A DNA stretch of 42,009 nucleotides from Chromera velia (GCA_018398765.1 JAHBMJ010000712.1:1-42009); one strand, 5' to 3'; counted from the first letter of the stretch, positions 21,145 through 32,198 are shown. Translations and numbers: made by a program. The notes: generated from the letters alone by a model not told the origin.

Positions 21145-22413
21145 CAGTGCATTGAACAAATAAATTGCAAATAAATTGCTTTGATCAGTTTTGTGTAAAC
21201 AATTACTGCAATAGTTGCAATTAATTGCCAATAATTGCCTATAAAACAAAAATTTAATTTTTCTAGGTGCTCTGGGGTGTTTAAAGGACTATTAATAACA
21301 TTTTTATGTTTTTTTATGCATATTTAATGTGATGTACAGGATTTTAATACTTATATAAATGAATTTAAAATCTTTGAAAGGAGTTATACTAAGTTATACA
21401 ACTCATTACTAAGCTATTACTTGGTATTAATACCTGTAATATATTTAATAATAACTATTTTTATTTTTTAACATAGAAAATATAAACTTAGAATTCAATA
21501 TGAATGATAAACAATATGAACACACTTTCGTATACGGTTCATAACATAAAAATTCTGCAACTGTACGTACAAGCAGTAAAAACTTACTGCTAGCACGTAT
21601 AGTACTTCAATTTTGTGAGTATACTGCATGTAAACAGAGCCATATCCACGAAAACATCCATGCAATCGATCATACAATAGCAGAAACGAGAAGACACAAA
21701 GGCCATAACATTTTTGTGCACTACTCAGTATCATTCATAAATTAAAGAAACGTATCAAGGCATGCAATTTCATAACAATGGATGTAGATGAATGCAATAT
21801 GAAGGCAGTCCATTTCTTCAGAGTGCATGATGAAGAGTTACCCTGCTTCTTGCAGAGCAGACAGGCATACTTGCCTTTAATGACCTCTTTTTTGTCATTT
21901 GTCTCTGCACTGCCTTGCAACGGAGTCTGTTCGTAGAAGTGTTTGAAAATATGTTTTGGTGCAAGGCTACAGTACGACATCGTTAAAAGAAAGGAGAAAC
22001 TCGGAACTCTTCTCACTGCTCCTTTGCTTTACTTAGTCGGCTGAAGCTGCCAAACAACAGACAACGACAGAAAACCGAGCCGTTTCCATAAATACATATA
22101 TGTAACAGTATTGTACGTACACGTACGTGTGTTTCGTCGGTCTACGCGGCTTAATTGCATGCAAAGCAGTCGCACTGTGCGCGTACCACGCCTACTTTGC
22201 ACTGCACGTATGCTTGATCGCTTTGGCGCCCTATAACGCGGGTTTAGCCTTGTTTTTCACTAGTTTTAAGCCCAATAAAACACCTCAGACTCTCAATTTT
22301 GAAATTGTATACAATTATTGCAATAAATTACAATGAGCTAAGAGCTTATAATAAATTATTGCTCCCAATTATTTGCAATTATTGCAATTACAATTATTGC
22401 TTTCAATGCACTG
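21145..22413. mobile_element. Small hAT-like element
   Basis: CAGTGCATTGAA at 21145-21156 faces its exact inverse TTCAATGCACTG at 22402-22413. AATTGC-rich subterminal repeats lie inside both ends. CTCTCGCA (21134-21141) and CTCTCGCT (22414-22421) could be an 8-bp target duplication, but the left copy is three bases away from the terminus, so this is uncertain. The interior has a BED-like fragment on the minus strand (21735-22016) and is otherwise AT-rich. Confidence 0.55.
21735..22016 (-). pseudogene. BED-type zinc-finger fragment
   Basis: A 93-codon frame. IFKHFYEQTP...KGKYACLLCKKQGNSSSC and, further on, STSIVMKLHALIRF resemble the BED finger layout of hAT transposases (aromatic-x-x-F, then CX2C, then T/S-rich, then H...). 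The last His pair is imperfect. No catalytic region follows. It lies inside the small hAT-like element, which fits. Confidence 0.4.
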
Positions 22414-22500
22414 CTCTCGCTTAGCCTCTTGTAGAAAACACTCCTAGACACATTTTGGACGCAAACCTGCAGAGCAGGTCGGAACCCCCCCCCTCCACCA

Positions 22501-22530
22501 GGGATACGAAACTCGGTCGTTTCGTACCCC
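22501..22530. other. Near-perfect 12-bp hairpin
   Basis: GGGATACGAAAC (22501-22512) and GTTTCGTACCCC (22519-22530) pair at 11 of 12 positions around a 6-base TCGGTC loop. It is isolated from any gene that I can see. Confidence 0.6.
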
Positions 22531-22559
22531 TACGCTAGCCCCTGCGAGAGGGTCCACCT

Positions 22560-24100
22560 CTCTTTGTTGCTGGTGGAACGACACAAAACAAACTGACCTG
22601 ATTGAGCGATCGAAACTAGTCTGGCAACCCTTCTAGTTGTCGTACAACTCCTTTGCACCGAGGCAACCACTCCCACAAGCTACCAGAGGTGTCCAGCCAA
22701 CACAGATACCGGAGGGAGACGAAACTCCCGAATCTATAACCCCTCCAAAAATGAGGTTCTGGAACAACAAGCTGAACACGATTTCGTTGTTGTTAAGCCT
22801 TCCAATACAATCCAATGGAATGCTTGACAACGAGATTTTGTGAATAGAGGCCCATTCTGTTGACCCGACTTTCTGACTGGAGGAGAACTTTCTGAAGACC
22901 TGACTGAGAATTTTTCAGATCGGCATTTTGATGGGTTAACACACAGCCGGGAAGTGCTTTTTGGCCTTTATGGCCGGCCAGGCCCTGGCTTACAACGCGT
23001 AGCTTGCCTTTCGGGGCTATCACATGGTTGGCCGATCTAAAATCGGCTCCTAAAATCGGCTTTCCGTCGAATATTTCAAGTCGATCAGAGCACGACCTAG
23101 TGTTGCCTCTCTCCCATCACATAGACTTGCTCTCCAGCGATGAAAGTAGGCTTTATCAAAAGCCCAGAGGATTGGTTTCTTTAGTTTTTCTTAGGTTTAT
23201 AACATTCACTCTACTGGTTGCCCTGAAAGGGTAATTTTGATCTTCTATCATGAAGGGCACGGCCTGTCTCCACGCAAAGGGGCCTACGAAGTTGCCCCAG
23301 TAAAGCTTCCATTGAATCATAGTTGCACTAGTACAGTACAGTGTAGAATCAAAACTAGTACAGTATAGTACAGTTCGAGCGGCCCACCCCACTCTGCTTC
23401 ACTGAGTTAGGCGGGCCGCCCGCCGCTCGTCCCACTACCTTTTTATAAGCCTTTAAGCTAAGTTTTAGGCTACTTAAAGCCTACTTTTAACATATTTTTC
23501 CTTATGTTTTTAGTAACTTTTTACTAGTATTTTAGTAAGTTTTCATTATGTTTTTATAGTAAACATAAATTAAAGAAAAAGATGGTTTCAAGTGAAGCCT
23601 CTCAACCATGAGAATACAAGGTTTCTGTTCCACCCCTCCGGTACTTAGACAAGGTTTTACATATTGAAATCGAGGGGCGGAGGAAATCTAAGGCAACAAT
23701 GTCCTTGTAGATGATGTCGGAGTGGCATAAGGCAGTACAGGCTGCGACGCCCCCTCTTTAGCTTAACTATATATTGTCGGGGATGATAGTGTCGCATCTG
23801 CTTACAATACAGGTTCGATAATGATCCACTTATACTGAGGAGCAATACTCTTTACAACAACTTGAAAGTACCCCTTACTTTCAAGAAAATCTTAAAACTC
23901 CTGTCGTTTTGACTGCTACTCTCTACAAGCTATGTGTCAGAGCTGCTCAAGCCCCCCAAAACGCCTCTCTCGCCACGGAGGTCTTTCAGGCTGCTAATGC
24001 GGCGCCCGGGGGTCTGTAAGCAGAGGTTCTCTCTCTATAACTAGGTTTACTCTGAGAAGAAAAACCGTCTCACCCAGTTATACCACTGCGGCACCAAGAC
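22560..24100. other. Unannotated stretch with coding-like remnants
   Basis: Short frames occur on both strands (for example 22637-22843 plus and 22793-23023 minus), but none has a recognisable motif. TAGTACAGTACAGT-type repeats lie at 23325-23370 and again at 24425-24505. Around 23400-23425 is a GC-rich patch (GGCGGGCCGCCCGCCG). The 23850-24010 segment reads as an open frame rich in Gln/Leu/Ala that may be the upstream part of the remnant at 24101. Confidence 0.35.
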
Positions 24101-24313
24101 TTGCTGGTCACCACACATGCCAACCTCCACCTCCAGAGGGTTTATCAGAGGAACATTGGGCACTACAGGAGAGAGACCCAGATTTTGGGACTCCAAGGAC
24201 TTGACCTTGTATCGGACAAGTCTGCCGAGGTATTTGATGACAAGCTAGATGGAGAGATGGCGATTGAGTACCTGAAGAGCATCGGACTGGAGTTCAGAGA
24301 GGCTCCTTTCTGA
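24101..24313 (+). pseudogene. Unrecognised coding remnant
   Basis: A 70-codon frame with balanced amino-acid composition ends in DGEMAIEYLKSIGLEFREAPF. Upstream in other frames, 23850-24010 and 24040-24100 (including QLYHCGTKTCW) also look coding, so this is probably the tail of a decayed gene. I do not recognise it. Confidence 0.25.
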
Positions 24314-24558
24314 GTCACTGTAATTCATCATCACCATATCATAACTTAGCATACGTTTATAGAGCATTAACGTAGGTTAAGAGACCCCCTAGAACGCTAG
24401 AAATAGAAGAAATTTTTTTTAAGGTCTAGTACAGTAGTACAGTACAATGTAGATATCATAGTACAGTGGTACAGTATAGTACAGTGTAATACAGTATAGT
24501 ATAGTATACTTGTGCAACTATGCATGATTGAATCCCTTCCATGCGTATGCTCTAACAA

Positions 24559-24769
24559 ACCTCCCTGGACCTAAGTGCCACTTGAAAAAATATAATCAAG
24601 ATGATCTTTATCTGTGACATTGTTTTTCAAGAGACCGTCCATGCTTGCGGCGTACATGGTCAAAACACCGTCTAAATATGCAGCTTTGGCTTTTAAGACA
24701 CCATAAATGATCCGCACCTGCGGTGCAGACTTTCAAGTTTATCCAAAAATGCGGCTTTATTCCGTTCTA
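24559..24769. repeat. Fragment of a related element, partly overlapped by the younger copy
   Basis: ACCTCCCTGGACCTAAGTGC (24559-24578) resembles the terminus of the 24770-26629 element. CACCTGCGGTGCAGACTTTCAAG (24716-24738) resembles its subterminal repeats. The younger element is inserted at 24770 within this fragment. Confidence 0.55.
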
Positions 24770-26629
24770 TACCTCCCTAAACCTAATGTCCACTTAAAAA
24801 AAAAATATCAAGATCGTCCGCGCCTGCGGCGCGGCCAATCAAGTCTATCTAAATTTGCGGCCTAGCAAATCTCATTCAAAGAATATTTAAAAAAAATTGA
24901 AAAATAATAACGTATAAATAAATTGACATATTGCCTTTAAAATACTATTCATGCCTAGGTTTTGTACATATCATCATATATAATCATACAATATCAATAT
25001 TACATCCTAGATTACATCATACATAGCTCGGTGCCAGTATATGATCATATATAACATCTCTATTCATTCATCTTCTGAATCAGAATCAGCAAGATTGCTC
25101 TTGTCTCTCTGCTTCTCTCTGCTGGGCCTCACTCTGTTCCTCCCCAACTGCTACCACAAAATTCGAAGACGAAGAAGCTTGGGCAGAGCCTGCAAGCGGA
25201 GAGGCAACTTATTGTGATAAAGACACAAGAAAGGGGGAAGGTGCGGAGACCGTTTGCGAAAATCTGTATTCAAAATTTGTCTGCAGTGTCTTTCCTGAGC
25301 GGGGAGACCACTGCTGTCTCGCATCTGCGTACAAGTCAAACACAATTGCCCTTCCCACTTCCTTAACAGGATTTCTTCCCTCAGTGAGGGCAAGAGAGCG
25401 GGCACAAAGCTCATTTCTAGCCTCCTGCTTGCTCAGTAAAAACAGGCCGTTCACTGAAATTGCTCTCTGTCTCTCTCACCTTCTCTGCCTCACTGCGTTG
25501 GACTGCTGAGTGCGTGCTACAAATTGATCTCCCCATGAGACCATATGGGAGCGAAGTACGAAATTGAAGAACAAAGATGCAGGCTTAAACGCCTCCCCTC
25601 CCACTTCCTGATTGAATTTCACGATGCACCCTCCCCGAAATTCCACAGCACAACCAAAGTCTGACAGAAGAACGAGGTCCATGCAGTACGTGACTCCGTG
25701 GTCGAGGAAGAACTTCCCGTCTCCATCTCTTCCAAGGTCTGGGGTGTTGGGGTGCAGTTGCAGCAGAAGAAGGAGCTTTCTCTAGAGGGCTGGCAACAGC
25801 AGAGGGGGGGGCGGAGGAAGGAAACGGCCCGGTAGCTGCCTTTGCCTTTGCAAAGACAGGGTTCTCACCCTTGGAAATAGGGGGGGCGTTGTTGTTTATT
25901 GCGGTGGGGGCTTGTAAGGCCGGGACAAGGAACTGTAGACAGCGTGCGACTGCCCTCGCTTGACTTCTGTCTGAAAGGCCGACGAGGGATCTATCGTCGG
26001 GATTCTCGAGATCAAACTCCCTCACCGACTCAGTATTCTTTACGCCGACTGCTTCTCTGAGCTTGGTGTACACCTCCTGCTGCTTGTCAGCCTTTCCGAG
26101 GGGCCTTTCTAGAGCCTTGAACATGCTCTGCAAGAAGGCAGGGTCTTCCTTCGACATGTTGAAGGAGTAACCCTGAGGGTGGAGTTGGGGATCCGGGTGT
26201 CGCACGAGGAGTTTCCTGCCAGAAAGGCTTCTGTAAGTCTCAGTTTCTCTTAGACTCCAGCAAAGTAAGATTAACCACCAACACTTTGTAGGCAATACTT
26301 CTGATACTGTGAATCCTTCTTCTGTTGGGTTATGTTGGATACTCTGAGAGGTAAGGTAATTGAACGAAAAGTCTGAAAGTCCGTCAATCTCGTCAATTTT
26401 TTTTTCTTCAGGGTTTAGATATACTTGCACTTTGGGAGACGGGTGGACACGCATGCAATACGCATGCAGCTGCGATTTTTTAGCATGCAGCTGCATGCTG
26501 CCTTTCAAAACACTGCCTACGTCTGCGGCGTTGCCTTTCAAGACACCGCTCGCGCCTGTGGCGCAGGCGTTCAAGCCTATCTAAAAATGCTGCCCCACCA
26601 TTCAAGTGGACATTAGGTTCAGGGAGGTA
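24770..26629. mobile_element. DNA transposon with perfect 8-bp target duplication
   Basis: TACCTCCCTAAACCTAATGT (24770-24789, continuing CCACTT) faces its inverse ending at 26629, with one mismatch in 26. The flanks are CCGTTCTA at 24762-24769 and CCGTTCTA at 26630-26637, an exact 8-bp duplication. Subterminal repeats built on a GCGCCTGCGGCGC palindrome lie inside both ends (24818-24832 and 26525-26570). The 8-bp duplication fits hAT, P or Zisupton-type elements; the ends do not decide between them. The body holds one unrecognised minus-strand gene. A related terminus at 24559-24584 shows that an older family member lies just to the left. Confidence 0.8.
25103..26157 (-). pseudogene. Unrecognised gene of the 24770-26629 element
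   Basis: The chosen start is the ATG at 26157 (MSKEDPAFLQSMFKALERP), because the frame upstream runs into the terminal repeat. The first block contains REFDLENPDDRSLVGLSDRS and an Ala/Pro/Ser-rich linker. A frameshift near 25740 leads into GKFFLDHGVTYCMDLVLLSD and FVLRSHMVSWGDQFVART, and after a TGA near 25474 into NGLFLLSKQEARNELCARS and VGRAIVFDLYADARQQW. A TAA at 25206-25208 precedes an Ala/Gln/Glu tail. I recognise no family. Its place as the only gene in the element suggests a transposase or accessory protein. Confidence 0.4.
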
Positions 26630-26938
26630 CCGTTCTACTCGTCGACTTCTTATCGACCGGGCAGAGCAGAATCTTGGACAGGAGGGCAGAGTCCAGTTCA
26701 AGTCGGTATTCACTGATATAGGTATTGATAAATTGCACAGTATTTGAAAGTTTGTGATGCAGAGTTTGCTGATCAGTCAAAGTCACCTAAGTCCTGAGAG
26801 TTCCTCTAATTGATTTCAACTGTCAAAGACCTGAATGAACGAGTTGTGGAATTTTCTGACAGTCGATTCAATCACTCTCCAGAATCTGTCACTGAGGTGC
26901 TACCAAACTTTTTGTCCGAGGTTTGGTTTTTATATGTA

Positions 26939-27110
26939 CGGAAAATTCCGCATGTCACTGAATCTGCATGTGTCGGAATTTTCCGCCAGTCGGAATTCTA
27001 CGCAAGTCGGAATTTTCCGTAAGTCGGATTTTTTCGCAAATGTCGGAATTTTCCGCAAGTGTGAAATTTTTGTAAGTGTCGGAATTTTTCGCAAGTGTTG
27101 TATAAATCTA
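26939..27110. repeat. GGAATTTTCCG palindrome cluster, left
   Basis: CGGAAAATTCCG at 26939-26950 is followed by at least six GTCGGAATTTTCCGCAAGT-like units, about 20-22 bp each, to about 27100. Each unit centres on an AT palindrome. A similar cluster lies at 32135-32198. Confidence 0.75.
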
Positions 27111-28660
27111 TTATAGTGTTGCATATATGTGTTGCAGTGTTGCATTAGTATTGCATGAGTGTTACATTAGTATGTGTTGCATAAGTATGCACAAGTGTTG
27201 CATTAGTATTGCATGAGTGTTACACTAATTTAACTAAATTAGGATGTTACACTCGCTGCATGTTACATCTAGTTGTATTTAATTATTATTTAATTTAATT
27301 GTGTCTTGTATTATATTGTAATACATTCTGATTTATTTTATTTTTAAAGAAATCAGTGTTTAATTTAAATTACAAGAAATTAATTTAACTGATGATCCCT
27401 CCTGTGCAAGATTATATATAGTGTCTTTCTTTCTATTCTAAGACTTTCTTAAAAGTTTTGAAATCATTCTAAAAAATTATTCCTGTTTATTTTTAATACT
27501 TTACCTTTCCTCTAGCCTTTCCTTGGACGTGACACATCCCCCCTGTGCAAGACGATCATCCCGATTGGTTAAAAAAATAAATACCTTTCTTGGACATAAC
27601 ATATTATTCTTAGGAGTTGGATATGAGAACTATTTATATTCGTCGATCATTCTTCATGTAGTTTATTAATTTGAATAAAATTATCATAATTGATGGAATG
27701 AGGCGAAGTAGACGTAAATAGTTTGTGAAATTAGGGAAAAACTCTGGAGAATTGATCGAATCTAGAAGCCTACATAAATGTGTTCAAGTTGATGAGAAAT
27801 ATGTATTTGGTCAATACCAACTGCAACGTTTGATTGTTACCCATGCTTTGTCATTTATAGTGGGATAGACAATGCCGATGTGCACTGCATACCTGCATAT
27901 TCTTGCTAATGTTCACATCACTTCATAGTATGAGCGGATCAACCAAAAGTTGGGATAAAAGCTGCTGCTGCATTACTAAATAAACAATGATATAACCACA
28001 CCATATGGAACTCATGGCAGCATCATGTTGTTAAGCAACCTTCACAAATGCGATTTCTCTACAGCGAGAGACATAAGCGACATAAACACAGATCGTTGAA
28101 CGATTTGTCAATGATGTTCAATCGGATGAGTACAAGAAGTGGAAGAAATGGAAAACAACAGCGTGCTCTTTAATCCATGTGGTCTTGATAAACAAAGAAT
28201 CTTTTCCATAAGGAAAAAGCATGCAGATGCGAAAACAAAGCAGACAACTGGCCGCCATGGTCGGCCAGCCAGATGGCTTATGCAGAGAGAAAAACATAGA
28301 GAAAAAAAAAATCGTGTCCTTATCTTAAAGTTTACAAGCTCTTCTAGGTTCCACTTTCCCCTCTTTGTCCCCTTCTCGATATTGTATCAGAAAGAGATGT
28401 TAACTCGTGTCTTTCCCCCCTATTTGTGATGTAGTCGTGCTATTAATGAATTAAACAAAAGAGACAAAGACATAAAAGAAGGTCTTAACAAAAATTGGTC
28501 AAACGGCCTGTTTTAAGCCAGCCCCCCCCCCCCTTTCTTTTTCCCATTCATACAAAATAGGAAAAGGACCAGACACTGTATCTAACTCATTCTTCTGCAA
28601 GTCAAACTATATGAACAGCTCAACTGGCCTTTCATCTTCCTTCCTTTCGATCACTCTGCC
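27111..28660. other. AT-rich stretch with no supported gene
   Basis: GTTGCAT/GTGTTGCATTAGT repeats fill 27110-27240. From 27600 to 28340 several short plus-strand frames separated by stops look faintly coding (for example 28139-28429), but I recognise nothing. A C-run lies at 28522-28534. Confidence 0.35.
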
Positions 28661-28661
28661 C

Positions 28662-29259
28662 TCAGACTTGCAGTTGAGAGCGCTTACTCCCACCCCCTCC
28701 GTTCCTTTGTGCAGATTCTGCAGAAGAGTTTCCCCTCCAGCACGTCGGGAAGGGGCTCTCCTGCCAGGGGCAGTGGGGGGACAGGGGCGGGGACTTGCCA
28801 GTTTGGTGGGATGATGAGCTGAAGTTTCTCATCCGTTCTTCATATACAGTGCCCAAGCACATTGATTGGGAGGATAAAGTCTCCGAGGCCCTGAATTCAG
28901 TACTTGGGTTCGGGTTGATCAAAAGGATACCCGGCTAGGTACCCGGTAGATGGCTCTGCAGTGGGGGTGAGTAGAAAATCTGAGGTGAATGCGGGGGCGG
29001 GTAGAAGGGATAGCTGATGGAATAGACTGAGCGGCCCTGTCTGCTGATAAGGTTGGGGGCTGCTGTTAGCAAAGAACACAGGCGATATGCCCAGTGCAGA
29101 GGGCAATAGAGCAGCGATGCCTCCCATCTGTGCTGTCAGTATCAGTGTGGCTGCATTTTGTTGTTGTTGCTGCTGCTGCTGTTGCTGGTAGGGTTGAGGA
29201 AGGGGAGGGACAGAATTGTTAGGGTAAACAGGGGAGGGGAGTGGGCTAGGGTATTTCAT
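28662..29259 (-). pseudogene. Poly-Gln, Pro-rich ORF and its continuation
   Basis: The ATG at 29259 opens a Pro-rich protein with a ten-residue Gln run (from mixed CAG/CAA codons at 29157-29190) and then a Leu/Pro/Ala-rich region to a TGA at 28897-28899. The same frame continues through that stop and a second TGA to LFCRICTKERRGWE (near 28700). Family unknown; it may belong to the element delimited by the palindrome clusters. Confidence 0.35.
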
Positions 29260-29824
29260 TTTGATGGAGGTGTACTAGGTTTTATAGTAAAAAACCTTAC
29301 AAAAAAACAGTTTTTAAACATTTTTTTAAATAGATTCCTAGCCCAATTTTGCTAAAAAGTCATTTAAACACATAATCACATGTAAAATCCTTGGTTTGGC
29401 AAGGTTATATTAGGTTAAAGGTAGGTTTAGGGGTCGTTGCCAATGAAAGTTCGGACGCAAGATTATAGAACCTTCATTTTAACGTTGTCATCTTTTGAAA
29501 CCTGCTTGAAACTGCCAATACTAGTATTAACATAGTATAAACCAGCCTCAAACTATTTAAAACAAACTTAAAACTGATGATTTGACTCTTCAAAACTGTT
29601 ATTGAGACACCTTGTCTTGGCAAGCTAGACAGTCATGCATACGGGAAAAACATTGTCAAATTTCGATAAATTTGTGATGGAGCATTCAAGCTGGTAGACA
29701 AATGGAATTAGAGACAACAGAAAAAAGAGTATGATGGCAATAAAAAATCGAAAGCAGAAAGGTGCTTTGGCTGTTCGAGAGAGCCCTTTTCTCAGCTTTC
29801 TTCCCTTATGTCTTCTCTGCTTAG

Positions 29825-30403
29825 CCCTCTGCTGTCTCGTTTGTAGCCACAGAGCCCGAGCTCTCCTCTTTCGCTCCCCTACGTCCCTCTGTTGCACTCA
29901 CTGGGGACTATTCTGTTGGGGTAGGGGAAGTTGTTCCTTGCAAGTGGGAAAGCAGTGATAGCAGTACGGAAGAGCGGTTTGTTAGCAAAGTTTTGGACTT
30001 AATTGATCCATCTGATGTGCACCCGACAACAAAAAAAGGAAGAAGTTTAAGGGTATCTCGGATTGCCCTTGTTGAAGAGAATGCCGCATTTTCTGCCCGT
30101 ATCGTTTCATATAAACGAATTTCTTCTTCAGATGACACAACAGAGTTCAAACTGTTTTTATTCCATCGCATGTTAACGCCAAGAACTGACGACACACCCC
30201 TTTCTGCTGTTTTTTTCTGGTTGCATTCGACAGTTTTGGTTGGAAGGGGGGTAACGGTAAATAACGACGAGCTTGCTTGCATAGAAAGTCAGTTTAATGA
30301 TAATATAATTGAGCATGAAAGTGATGAAAAGGATAAAAGCCGAAGGAGAGTTGAGTCATATGGTTTTGAAATCATGTCTGCTAGTGTTAATAAAGTGATT
30401 TGA
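29825..30403 (+). CDS. Unrecognised 192-codon ORF
   Basis: The frame is open from just after a TAG at 29822-29824 to the TGA at 30401-30403 with no break. There is no convincing ATG near the 5' end, so it may be a terminal exon. The product is rich in Ser, Asp and Glu: CKWESSDSSTEERF, ISSSDDTTEFKLFLFHRM and IIEHESDEKDKSRRRVE. No membrane segment or known motif is visible. A 192-codon frame with mixed composition is longer than most chance frames here, so it may be real. It points toward the minus-strand gene at 30712-32007 (convergent). Confidence 0.4.
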   Translation, partial: PSAVSFVATEPELSSFAPLRPSVALTGDYSVGVGEVVPCKWESSDSSTEERFVSKVLDLIDPSDVHPTTKKGRSLRVSRIALVEENAAFSARIVSYKRISSSDDTTEFKLFLFHRMLTPRTDDTPLSAVFFWLHSTVLVGRGVTVNNDELACIESQFNDNIIEHESDEKDKSRRRVESYGFEIMSASVNKVI

Positions 30404-30711
30404 AGTAGGTTATACCAGGTTACATAAGGTTTACGTAGGTTAAGTGTTAGGTTACATAACGATATTTTTATTACTCTTAGAACCCTAAGTGGCAACATGA
30501 TGAAAACCTTAAATAACCATCATAAATCATGATGCTACAAGTCTTTTTTTAAGTTTATGAAGGTGTTTTTAGGTAAAGAACCATATTGAGCATACTTTTA
30601 GATGTCTAGAGTGTTTCACATACTTGAAGGGGCGGATATAAAATTAATTTTTATTATTATTATTTTTTTTAGTAAAATACCCTAGGGAGTGGGTGGAAAG
30701 CAGGGTCTGAT

Positions 30712-32007
30712 TCATCGGGAACCTCTGAAAGAGTCACTGGTTGGGCCATCGCAATTGCTGTAGAAAGGGCAGCTGGCAAGGAAGATACCACAAGTGTGGT
30801 GAGATTGAATTCTCTCTTCCTTTTTCCCTATCTTTCTTTCTTCATTCTCTTCGTCTTGAGTATCTGATTCATACTTGGAGTTTGACTCGGAGTCGGATTC
30901 TGTGATTGGGAAGAGCACAGGGCTCTCAGAAGCAGGGTCTTTGTCCATAAAGACCTCACCTCTTTCGACTCCCCCCTTAGTGACCATATACACGTTCCCC
31001 TTTTCCATTGCTTCTTTTATAGGGCAATAGACACACATATTCTCGAGTCGGAAAGAATTCGGAAGGGTCATTGCTGCTACAACTCTTCCATTCTGCAGGA
31101 GTAGCCCAGGGAAAACGAACATTCCCTTTGTTTGAGCCTCTTCATAATCTAGATTCCAAAATATCATAGACTCTGGGGGGACAAGACCTTTTTGCATCCT
31201 AGCCAGGTCTTTTTGGCAATGCTAACAGGGTGTAAATTGGGGGTTGAGATCATATAGTTTTTTCAATACCTGCCAGGGGATTCCTGGCCCTGGGTAGGTA
31301 TCATCCCTCGCGCAGGCATAGTGGTAAACGCATGAGTCCTCAAGGGCCGCCTTACTCCATTTAAGAGCTACCCCTCCATTCACTACTGCACATGCTACGA
31401 GTGTTACACCACACTCGAAAACTCTCCTATGTTGAATGATGTCAACCTGCTCGATGTTGTGCCTCACGGAGTATCGAGGGTCGGTTTCCAGTCTATATTT
31501 TCTTTGTACCTCGGCCACCACATCCATGCCGGTCTGTCCAAGCCAGAACTGTTCGTGGCCTGCAGCTACAAGCACGAGGCTCTTAACTGTAAAGTTGGAA
31601 GCGTGAATCCCTGCGAAAGGGGACAGTCTGTACCTGACCTGATACTTGTCGCATACTATCTTTGCATCTACCTTTACCCCCTGCATCTCGGCATAGATTC
31701 GGGTCTCGTGTGAGTCGAGCCGACTGCGGGCCGTAGGTAAAGGTACGTGGACGCTGTCAGTGTACCTTTAATTTTCGGGCACCGCCTGAAAGATGGGGTG
31801 TTCTTTGCAAGCAATCACATAATCTTTGATACGTCCTGGAAAGCCCTGTAGCTGGTCTTTTATACTAGAAAGAGCAGCCGCCGTGGCCATTGCATGGGGA
31901 ACAATAGTTTGTTCTTTCATCGGGGTCTTGCAGAAAGAACTGCGACTCTGTGGGAGAGACTGAGAGGGATTTAAAAAAAGGAGGTAAAAACGGAATCTTC
32001 TAAGCAT
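30712..32007 (-). pseudogene. Unrecognised 432-codon gene with two in-frame stops
   Basis: A single frame runs from the ATG at 32007 to the stop at 30712-30714 with no frameshift, broken only by a TAA at 31768-31770 and a TAG at 31222-31224. The N-terminus is hydrophobic/basic (MLRRFRFYLLFLNPSQSLP). The middle contains VKSLVLVAAGHEQFWLGQTG and VTLVACAVVNGGVALKWSKA. Near the second stop a Cys-x-x-Cys pair spans the TAG. The C-terminal third is acidic (ESDSESNSKYESDTQDEENE). I recognise no family. It ends before the right palindrome cluster, which suggests membership of the same putative element. The long shift-free frame suggests recent inactivation. Confidence 0.45.
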
Positions 32008-32134
32008 AGCTCAGCTGTTACTCAGATCATCCTTTTCACTTGAAATTGTACCTATCTAACTACTTTTGCTCTCAACGTCTTAATGTCATGATACTCCTCC
32101 AAGCCTTGCAGGAGAGACTTGGGGATGGAGTTTA

Positions 32135-32198
32135 CGGAAAATTCCGAAGGTTGAAATTTTCCGATAGTCAAAATTTTCCGCAAATCGGAAAATTCCGC
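32135..32198. repeat. GGAATTTTCCG palindrome cluster, right
   Basis: CGGAAAATTCCG at 32135-32146, GAAATTTTCCGATAG, AAAATTTTCCGCAAATC and CGGAAAATTCCG lie close together. The words match the cluster at 26939-27110, about 5.1 kb away. Confidence 0.7.

Noticed and set aside
26939..27110. GGAATTTTCC as NF-kB-type regulatory sites.
   Set aside because: They form a tandem array in a TE-rich, gene-poor setting of a probable protist; repeat biology is a simpler reading.
28210..28260. A KTKQT motif recalling the histone H3 N-terminus.
   Set aside because: The match is five residues, in a frame with no histone fold sequence downstream.
306..32007. Reassigned genetic code with UAA/UAG read as glutamine, since many in-frame stops are UAR and several sit where Gln would fit.
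   Set aside because: UGA also occurs in-frame (6190, 10903, 11359, 17190 and twice near 28800-28900), frameshifts and insertions are common, and the TAG near 15813 replaces a Trp of the sister copy. The UAR excess is no more than chance would give. Decay explains it.
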